From positions 1 to 13,964 of the forward strand of contig SFJN01000052.1 of assembly GCA_004555055.1 (NCBI GenBank): a stretch of DNA of 13,964 nucleotides. Direction: 5' to 3'. Shown piece after piece: positions 1 to 5,000 of this stretch; position 1 is the first letter of the stretch, and each line of letters opens with the position of its first letter. The DNA comes from Bacteroidales bacterium (GTDB lineage Bacteria; Bacteroidota; Bacteroidia; Bacteroidales; Bacteroidaceae). A program made the position numbers and the translations under genes. Below the pieces are notes generated by a model. It had not been told where the DNA came from and made no database searches. It was given only the letters and a program-made list of their open reading frames with translations.

Positions 1-163
1 AGACTTTATAAAGGCCCACAAGCCTTGTAGGTAAAGGGATTACGGAAGTTTTCAGGTCTCTTTTTGACACTTATACCGATTTTACACCTATTTCAGGTCT
101 CTTTTTGACACTTATACCAAAAAAGAACTAATTTATAGAACATCCCTAAAATGAGTAGGGGGA
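1..163. other. Non-coding region downstream of tolC
   Basis: No convincing coding sequence is seen here. It holds the two 28-bp direct repeats described separately, a small inverted repeat near 11-26 (AAGGC/GCCTT), and a short hairpin CCCTA (144-148) / TAGGG (156-160) with a 7-nt loop. That hairpin lies just past the tolC stop codon. On the minus strand a T6 stretch follows only about 20 nt later, so it is a poor factor-independent terminator; it may still mark the end of the tolC transcript. The window edge prevents seeing what lies further left. Confidence 0.6.
50..118. repeat. Pair of 28-bp direct repeats, 41-bp period
   Basis: Two identical 28-bp copies lie at 50-77 and 91-118. Each begins TTTCAGGTCTC and ends GACACTTATACC. 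They are separated by 13 bp, giving a 41-bp period. The core (TTTTTGACACTTATACC) looks like neither a Bacteroidota promoter nor a gene. A spacer of 13 bp is too short for a normal CRISPR array, and no third copy occurs in the first 49 bases. The function is unknown; it could be a tandem repeat remnant or a protein-binding array. Confidence 0.9.
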
Positions 164-1627
164 TTATAGAGGCAATTGCTCGGTCAGAGGCGTATGGTGT
201 TCAAAGTCGTAGGCCGTGATGCTCCGCAGGGTATAATAGAGTCCCCAATAGGTGCGCATGGCGTTGATGCAGTTGCGTCGGGCGGCATTCTTTTCGCTGA
301 TGGCCGCATTGAGGTCGAGGATGCTGCTGCGCCCCATGATGTAGAGCCTTCGGGCCACGGCATGGCGCTGTACGGCCCGTCTGTCCGTCAGGGTGGCAAT
401 ATGCACCTTGCGCGACTGCATATTGAACTGGAGTACCAGTTTCTCTACATTCTTGTTGAAGTCTTCCATACCCTGTTCCGCCTGCATCTGGGCGAGCGCA
501 AGTTCCGACTTGGCCACCTTCACCTTGCCACGCCCACGGCCCCAGTCCAGGATAGGAAAGGAGAGGGTCACACTGGCATACTCCTGATTCATAAGATGGC
601 GATAGGAACTGTGCACGTCGCGTCCCGTCTGCGACAGGCCGAACTGTACATAGAGGTCGGCACGCAGGCCCCTGTTGGACCGGGCATACGACAGCCGGCT
701 CTCGCTCTCCCTGACGACACGTCTGAAATACTCCGGGTCGGGACTGTGCAGCAGGGCATACTCCATTGCCATCGACAAAGGCACCTGAAACTGCGGCACA
801 CTGTCGGGCACAACAAGGCGTAGCGCCACCGTCGGGGACAGTCCAAGGAACGAACGCACGTTTTGCGACACCTCGTTCAGCCCGATTTCGGCATCCATCA
901 TATTGGTTTCCTCGTTGAGCCGATTGATTTCGAGCTGCAACATCTCGTTCTCCGTGACGGTGCCAATCTCGTACCGACCTTGCGCCATACGGTAAAGCGT
1001 ATCGGCCGATTCGAAGTTCTGGCGTGCCATCTCAAGCTCGGCCTGTGCCAAGGCCAACGCAAAGAAGTGGTTGCAGGCGGTGGCAGAGATGACCTCAAGG
1101 GCTTCGGCATACTCCTTTTTGGCCTCGCTGTAACGGACCGGCTCTATGCGTTTGTCCCACTTCAGGGAATTGTAGCCAAAGAGGCTCTGCTCAAAACCCA
1201 CCACAAGGGGCTGGCTGCTGTAGGCCACCGTTTGCTGACGGAACTCATCGATGCGGTTCAGACTGCTCTTGAGAAAGATGCTTCCGCCGGTCCAGCTCAC
1301 ATTCTGGTTGACGCACAACGAAAGGTCGGCGCCAAACTGGTCCTGCCGGATAAAGCAGGCCGTTCCGTCCGATTGGGTAATCTTGTTCACCTGCTTGTTG
1401 ATATAGGGAACGGAGGAGAGCGTGACGGAAGGCAGAAGGTTAGTCCTGAAATTGCGGTAGTTCCAATAGGCCGCCAAAAAGGTGTTGCGGGCACTTTGCA
1501 CCGAAGGCGACTGCTCCTGCGCCAAACGTATGGCATCCTGCAGGCTGAGCATCAATGTGTCGGCCTCGGCAGCGGCCATGCTCCTGCACAGTGCAAGCAG
1601 CATCGCCATGCATATCATTGTTTTCAT
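164..1627 (-). CDS. TolC-family outer-membrane efflux channel protein
   Basis: The 487-residue product is an outer-membrane factor of the TolC/OEP type. It would form the trimeric channel-tunnel of a tripartite efflux pump or type I exporter. A signal peptide is visible at residues 1 to about 22 (MKTMICMAMLLALC, then AAAEA as likely cleavage site). Two repeats follow: the first contains LSLQDAIRLAQEQSP and an N-rich beta-strand segment, the second ends in SSILDLNAAISEKNAARR and TYWGLYYTLRSI, typical of Bacteroidota TolC proteins. Long helical heptad-like stretches lie between them. I chose the ATG at 1627. A longer frame begins with TTG at 1651, but that TTG lies inside the promoter -7 box. 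No membrane-fusion or ABC/RND gene is adjacent in the window, so the pump partners are unknown. The gene is divergent from a two-component operon that probably regulates it. Confidence 0.93.
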   Translation of the reverse strand: MKTMICMAMLLALCRSMAAAEADTLMLSLQDAIRLAQEQSPSVQSARNTFLAAYWNYRNFRTNLLPSVTLSSVPYINKQVNKITQSDGTACFIRQDQFGADLSLCVNQNVSWTGGSIFLKSSLNRIDEFRQQTVAYSSQPLVVGFEQSLFGYNSLKWDKRIEPVRYSEAKKEYAEALEVISATACNHFFALALAQAELEMARQNFESADTLYRMAQGRYEIGTVTENEMLQLEINRLNEETNMMDAEIGLNEVSQNVRSFLGLSPTVALRLVVPDSVPQFQVPLSMAMEYALLHSPDPEYFRRVVRESESRLSYARSNRGLRADLYVQFGLSQTGRDVHSSYRHLMNQEYASVTLSFPILDWGRGRGKVKVAKSELALAQMQAEQGMEDFNKNVEKLVLQFNMQSRKVHIATLTDRRAVQRHAVARRLYIMGRSSILDLNAAISEKNAARRNCINAMRTYWGLYYTLRSITAYDFEHHTPLTEQLPL

Positions 1628-1647
1628 CGCCTTTGCTCGTTTTTGAT

Positions 1648-1679
1648 GCAAAGGTAAGTGTTAGACCTGCAATCACAAA
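1648..1679 (-). promoter_or_regulatory. tolC promoter (Bacteroidota type)
   Basis: On the minus strand TTTG (1676-1679) is followed after exactly 19 nt by TACCTTTGC (1648-1656). This matches the Bacteroidota primary-sigma consensus TTTG-N19-23-TAnnTTTGc. Transcription should start near 1643-1645, leaving a leader of roughly 16-18 nt before the ATG at 1627. Confidence 0.8.
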
Positions 1680-1705
1680 GAGTTTTTCGTTCCCCACATG
1701 CAGAT

Positions 1706-1745
1706 TGTAAAAAAATCACACACCTTGCTGTATGAAAATCATACA
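1706..1745. promoter_or_regulatory. Two tandem 17-bp palindromic operator-like sites
   Basis: Positions 1729-1745 read TGTATGAAAATCATACA, a perfect 7-3-7 inverted repeat. Positions 1706-1722 read TGTAAAAAAATCACACA, identical at 14 of 17 positions. The sites start 23 bp apart, close to two helical turns. They lie upstream of the -33 boxes of both divergent promoters (about 27-70 bp from the tolC box and 35-77 bp from the regulator box), as expected for an activator site. The natural ligand is the adjacent Fis-type response regulator, but that is inference. Confidence 0.6.
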
Positions 1746-1779
1746 CTTTTCGGCAATGGACACCTGATTTACATGCATT

Positions 1780-1815
1780 TTTGAAGGGTTGAAGAGCGAA
1801 AAAAAGTATCTTTGC
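1780..1815 (+). promoter_or_regulatory. Promoter of the response regulator-kinase operon
   Basis: TTTG (1780-1783) is followed after 23 nt by TATCTTTGC (1807-1815), a full match to the Bacteroidota -7 box. The predicted transcription start (about 1818-1820) coincides with the ATG at 1819, so the mRNA may be leaderless or nearly so. An upstream TTG (1789) that would extend the frame lies between the two promoter boxes and would not be transcribed from this promoter. Confidence 0.72.
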
Positions 1816-1818
1816 ACC

Positions 1819-2343
1819 ATGAAAGCATATGACAACACCATTCTTGTCGTCGACGACAATCCTGCCATCCTCACTGCCGTGAAGATCTGCCTGGCCGATG
1901 CCTTCGGACGCATCCTCACACTTTCTACACCGGAATCCGTACTCGCCACCCTCCAGAGCGAGCATGTGGATGCCATACTGCTGGACATGAATTTCTCCAT
2001 GGGAGTGAATTCCGGACAAGAGGGCATCATCTGGCTGTCGGCCATCCATCGTAAGCATCCCGACACCCCTGTGGTCCTTATGACAGCTTATGCCGATGTG
2101 AAACTGGCAGTAAAGGGGCTGAAGAACGGCGCGGTGGATTTTGTCACCAAACCTTGGGACAACGACGAACTCATTCGTGCGCTCAAGGATGCAATAGACA
2201 AGACAAAGGAAGTGCCGCGACTTGATGAAGTGGAGAGGATGCACGTAAAAAAGGTGGTGGACAAATGCCACGGCAACATCAGCAAGGCTGCAGAACTCCT
2301 CGGCATCACACGCCAGACACTCTACAAGAAATACCGACCATGA
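1819..2343 (+). CDS. Response regulator: receiver plus Fis-type HTH, no AAA+ domain
   Basis: The 174-residue DNA-binding response regulator has a receiver domain at about residues 6-126. The acidic pair is D12/D13, the phospho-acceptor D56 (ILLDMNF), the switch threonine T89 (LMTAYAD) and the conserved lysine K111 (FVTKPWD). A short linker leads to a Fis/NtrC-type HTH (about 138-174, GNISKAAELLGITRQTLYKK). The receiver resembles those of Bacteroidota NtrC-like regulators, yet the central sigma-54-interacting AAA+ ATPase is absent. The architecture therefore equals the RegA/ActR/PrrA class. ATG 1819 is chosen because it places the first receiver strand seven residues in and sits directly after the -7 box. 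Its stop overlaps the kinase start (ATGA), so the two are translationally coupled. Likely targets are the divergent tolC and its own promoter. Confidence 0.92.
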   Translation: MKAYDNTILVVDDNPAILTAVKICLADAFGRILTLSTPESVLATLQSEHVDAILLDMNFSMGVNSGQEGIIWLSAIHRKHPDTPVVLMTAYADVKLAVKGLKNGAVDFVTKPWDNDELIRALKDAIDKTKEVPRLDEVERMHVKKVVDKCHGNISKAAELLGITRQTLYKKYRP

Positions 2344-3221
2344 CCATCATCTTCATTGTCATCGCCCTCCTGTTCATCGCCTGGGGCTACTACAGGCATC
2401 AATGCCTGCTCAAGGAACGTGCCACACTGATGCGCGATGCCATTCGGCACCGCGACTTTTCGTTCCGCCTGCCTACTAAAGGACTGTTTTCCGGCGAACG
2501 CGCCCTGCAGGAACTGCTCAACGATATGGGTGAGGACATCCGCAAACTTGTTGCCCAGGAGGAGGTGGAATCGTGGCAACGCCTCACCCGCGTGCTCACC
2601 CACGAAATCATGAACGCCACCGCGCCCATACAGTGCATCACCCAAGCCTACCTGGCAAGCCCTCACATCAAGGGGTCGCCTTATGAGGAGGGTATCAAGA
2701 CCATCAGCGACACGACGGCGGGACTTTCCCATTTTGTGAACAACTATCGGAAACTGACTCTGTTGCCGGATCCCGTGATGGAAGACATCAACCTCGCCGC
2801 CTTCTGCAACGCCCTCTCCACCGCCTATCCCCATATCCGCTGGCACATAGAGGTTCCCGCAGACATCATCATCCATGCCGATGGGAACAAACTTCGGCAG
2901 GTGTTTGCCAATCTCATAAAGAATGCCGTCGAAGCGAATGCAAAATGCATCGGCATCAGGCATCTCCCTCATCCAAAGGCAGGGCGAAGAAAGCCCTCAT
3001 CATTCCACAAACTGCAGGTGAGCAACGACGGCCACGTCATTCCGGACGAGGTGGCACGCGAAATCTTCATCCCCTTCTTCACCACCAAGCCACAAGGTTC
3101 CGGAATCGGTCTTGCCCTCTCGCGTCAGATTCTCTTGAAGCAAAAGCTCTCGCTCTCCCTTCGCGAAAGACCCATCAGCGGCTATAACGTGACCTTTGAA
3201 ATCGAAGGCAACTGGCTGTAA
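2340..3221 (+). CDS. Minimal membrane-anchored sensor histidine kinase
   Basis: The 293-residue kinase has one N-terminal membrane segment (residues about 2-17) and essentially no periplasmic sensor domain. A linker of about 60 residues follows. The dimerisation/phospho-acceptor helix has H88 in VLTHEIMNATAPI. The HATPase_c domain shows the N box (NLIKNAVEAN, N191 and N195), the G1-like SNDG (229-231), the F box (IFIPFFTTK, 242-250) and the G2 box (GSGIGLALSRQIL, 253-265). All catalytic boxes look intact. The start is the ATG at 2340, which overlaps the regulator stop in ATGA; a longer frame from 2265 lies inside the regulator gene and lacks sense. It is the cognate kinase of the upstream regulator. 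With so little outside the membrane it probably senses a membrane, cytoplasmic or partner-protein signal; this is inference. Confidence 0.92.
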   Translation: MTIIFIVIALLFIAWGYYRHQCLLKERATLMRDAIRHRDFSFRLPTKGLFSGERALQELLNDMGEDIRKLVAQEEVESWQRLTRVLTHEIMNATAPIQCITQAYLASPHIKGSPYEEGIKTISDTTAGLSHFVNNYRKLTLLPDPVMEDINLAAFCNALSTAYPHIRWHIEVPADIIIHADGNKLRQVFANLIKNAVEANAKCIGIRHLPHPKAGRRKPSSFHKLQVSNDGHVIPDEVAREIFIPFFTTKPQGSGIGLALSRQILLKQKLSLSLRERPISGYNVTFEIEGNWL

Positions 3222-3266
3222 TGCAGCAAAACAAATGCCTTCTGCCCCGACCCTTCTCCCCTCAAC

Positions 3267-3336
3267 AAAAAAAATTGCCTGCAGTCCGTGGGAGAGCAAA
3301 CACTCGCACAGGCTGCAGGCAAGATTATTTTTTTTT
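3267..3336. terminator. Bidirectional terminator between the kinase gene and corA
   Basis: A perfect 10-bp inverted repeat, TTGCCTGCAG (3275-3284) and CTGCAGGCAA (3313-3322), is flanked by A8 (3267-3274) on the left and T9 (3328-3336) on the right. The stem extends inward through GTGgGAG (3288-3294) and CTCgCAC (3303-3309). It works as a rho-independent terminator in both directions and serves the convergent genes. The T9 tract runs into the corA stop codon (3335-3337). Confidence 0.9.
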
Positions 3337-4261
3337 ACATCCACTTGATGCGGCGGAAATAGCGGTAGAAAAGGAGGGTGATGATGATGCTGCCGATAAT
3401 GACTCCGGCGAAACCGTAAATCGAGGTTTCCATACCGTTCAGGAGGTTCATGCCGAAGAAGCTGGCTATCAACGTAGGAAGCATGAGGATGATGCTCACC
3501 GAGGTCATCGTCTTCATGGTCTGCGCCATGTTGTTGTTGATGATGCTGGCGTAGGTCTCCATGGTGGAATCGAGAATGTTCGAATAGATGCTCGTGGTCT
3601 CGCGTGCCTGACTCATCTCGATGTTCACGTCTTCAATCAGGTCGGCATCAAGTTCGTCAATGGGAAGTTTCATCTTCAGTTTCGAGAGCAGCGTTTCGTT
3701 GCCACGGATGGATGTAACGAAGTAGGTCAGCGAATCCTGCAGACGGGAAAGGGCAATGAGGTCGACATTGTCGATGGGATGGTCCAGTTCGCGCTTGGCT
3801 TTCTCTATCAGGGCACTGATCTGCTTCAGACGCTTCAGATACCACACGGCACTGGAGAGGAAGATGCGGAAGACGAAGTCGATGCTGTCGGTGAATCCCA
3901 GTCCACGCTTCTGCTGATAGCTCACAAAGTCTATCATCATATTCGTCTCGTAGTTGCAGACAGTGATGCATACCCCCTTGTTGAGAATGATGCCCAAAGG
4001 GATGGTGGTATGGGGCGTACGGCTCTGCGCCTCCTTGACGTATGGGATACGGAGGATGATGAGCGTCCAGCCCTCGTCGTAATCGTAGCGGGCACGCTCG
4101 TCCTTGTCTCGGATGTCATCAATGAAATAGTCGGGGATTTTCAGGTCGTTAATCAGAAATTCCTCATCGTTGCGGCTGGGACAGGTAACCTGTACCCAGC
4201 AGTTGGGCTGCCACGCATCGAGCGTCCGCAGTCCCTGGTTGTAGTTCCAGAATGTACGCAT
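3335..4261 (-). CDS. corA: CorA-family magnesium/divalent cation transporter
   Basis: The 308-residue protein matches the CorA/MIT family length and layout. A large cytoplasmic N-terminal domain (about 1-250, with long charged helices from 125 to 250) is followed by two C-terminal membrane helices (about 253-270 and 283-300). The signature GMN is at 270-272 (SFFGMNLLNG), at the end of the first helix. The loop after it is short and carries E278 but not the usual MPEL, as in many CorA paralogues. A basic tail (RYFRRIKWM) follows the second helix, as in typical CorA proteins. CorA is a pentameric channel-like importer of Mg2+ (sometimes Co2+ or Ni2+) in the inner membrane. The ATG at 4261 is preceded by AAAGGAAG, a plausible ribosome-binding site. 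It is monocistronic and convergent with the kinase gene. Its upstream region is structured (see the separate entry). Confidence 0.93.
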   Translation of the reverse strand: MRTFWNYNQGLRTLDAWQPNCWVQVTCPSRNDEEFLINDLKIPDYFIDDIRDKDERARYDYDEGWTLIILRIPYVKEAQSRTPHTTIPLGIILNKGVCITVCNYETNMMIDFVSYQQKRGLGFTDSIDFVFRIFLSSAVWYLKRLKQISALIEKAKRELDHPIDNVDLIALSRLQDSLTYFVTSIRGNETLLSKLKMKLPIDELDADLIEDVNIEMSQARETTSIYSNILDSTMETYASIINNNMAQTMKTMTSVSIILMLPTLIASFFGMNLLNGMETSIYGFAGVIIGSIIITLLFYRYFRRIKWM

Positions 4262-4597
4262 GCTGTTTCTTCCTTTTGAATGAAAGACACGTTCTGGCTT
4301 TCACGGTGCAGGATGCCCCGGAAGATTTCCGAAAAAAACTCAGGAAAACAAGAAAGCCATAAAATAGATATAGGAAGAAAGCGCCTGCGGAAATAAGGGG
4401 ATTCTATCCGGAAATACAGCGGAGAGAATGGGCTTCTTCCTATACGTGGTAAACCGTAGTTTCCGCGTGATAGTCGTCCATTATCTGTTTTTTAGGTGAA
4501 TACTGGAGGCTTCGGGATGGATGGACCCTGGGCCCCATGGGCTGGGGTTTCCGGCAAAAAGGACCGGAGGAAACGGTAAAAATCTGTCTGAAACAAC
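4262..4597 (-). promoter_or_regulatory. Structured non-coding region upstream of corA
   Basis: About 340 bp without a gene. Three helices can be drawn: GGCTTTC (4296-4302) with GAAAGCC (4352-4358); inside it CGGAA (4319-4323) with TTCCG (4327-4331); and further upstream TATAGGAAGAA (4369-4379) with TTCTTCCTATA (4434-4444), 11 perfect pairs that extend by four more with two bulges. A further small hairpin GGAT/ATCC sits inside the last one. No full TTTG/TAnnTTTG promoter is seen on the minus strand, so the corA promoter is not located. The arrangement would suit a cis-regulatory leader of corA, but no known riboswitch consensus is recognised. Confidence 0.45.
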
Positions 4598-4630
4598 GAA
4601 GTCCGCAACCCGAACAGGGCTGCGGACTTC
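4577..4630 (-). terminator. Terminator of the tRNA-Thr gene
   Basis: GAAGTCCGCA (4598-4607) and TGCGGACTTC (4621-4630) form 10 perfect pairs. The stem continues with CCC/GGG around a GAACA loop after one mismatch. On the minus strand it begins 8 nt after the tRNA 3' end. It is followed by a U-rich stretch that ends in T5 (4578-4582). Confidence 0.78.
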
Positions 4631-4637
4631 TTCAGAG

Positions 4638-4710
<73 letters not shown>

Positions 4711-4732
4711 AGCAAGATTTCGGTAACCGGAT

Positions 4733-4764
4733 GCAAAAATACGGCAGTTTTCCGAAACAGCAAA
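4733..4764 (-). promoter_or_regulatory. tRNA-Thr promoter (Bacteroidota type)
   Basis: On the minus strand TTTG (4761-4764), a 19-nt spacer, then TATTTTTGC (4733-4741): a complete consensus match. The predicted start (about 4730) lies some 20 nt before the tRNA 5' end at 4710. Confidence 0.82.
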
Positions 4765-5000
4765 GCATTTTCCCTTTTTTTTGCATTTATGGCATCCTTT
4801 TTCCATGCTTTTCACAGGCTGAAAAGACGAATTCCCCAAAGCACATTGCAGGAAAACACGTGAAGAAGGGACGGCAATAGGAGGGAGAAAGTGCCGCGAA
4901 AAAAGATTGGTTCGCGGCATTTTACCGTACTTTTCTCCGACCCTTAGCAGAACTTTGCGGACCGTTCGTCAGCCCTTTCCGAAAGATATGAAAGAAGTCA
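4765..5000. other. Non-coding gap between tRNA-Thr and tamL
   Basis: About 236 bp with no supportable gene. Apart from the hairpin at 4892-4919 (separate entry) I see only A/T-rich stretches. The open frame that crosses it on the minus strand also runs through the tRNA and is not a gene. Confidence 0.6.
4892..4919 (-). terminator. Probable terminator downstream of tamL
   Basis: TGCCGCGAA (4892-4900) and TTCGCGGCA (4911-4919) form a perfect 9-bp stem with a 10-nt loop. It lies about 80 nt past the tamL stop. The U tract on the minus strand is weak (CTTTCTCC), while the plus strand has TTTT directly after the stem. It could therefore also stop transcription running the other way. Confidence 0.6.

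Noticed and set aside
50..118. CRISPR array
   Set aside because: There are only two repeats, a 13-bp spacer and no cas genes in view.
1628..1651. TTG start giving an eight-residue N-terminal extension of TolC
   Set aside because: The TTG lies inside the promoter -7 box and so is not on the mRNA. The ATG at 1627 gives a proper signal peptide.
3221..4279. 352-residue open frame on the plus strand opposite corA
   Set aside because: It crosses the bidirectional terminator and is antisense to corA with the GMN motif, so it is not a gene.
4262..4597. M-box or other known riboswitch upstream of corA
   Set aside because: Helices are present but I cannot match a known riboswitch consensus by eye, so only a structured region is reported.
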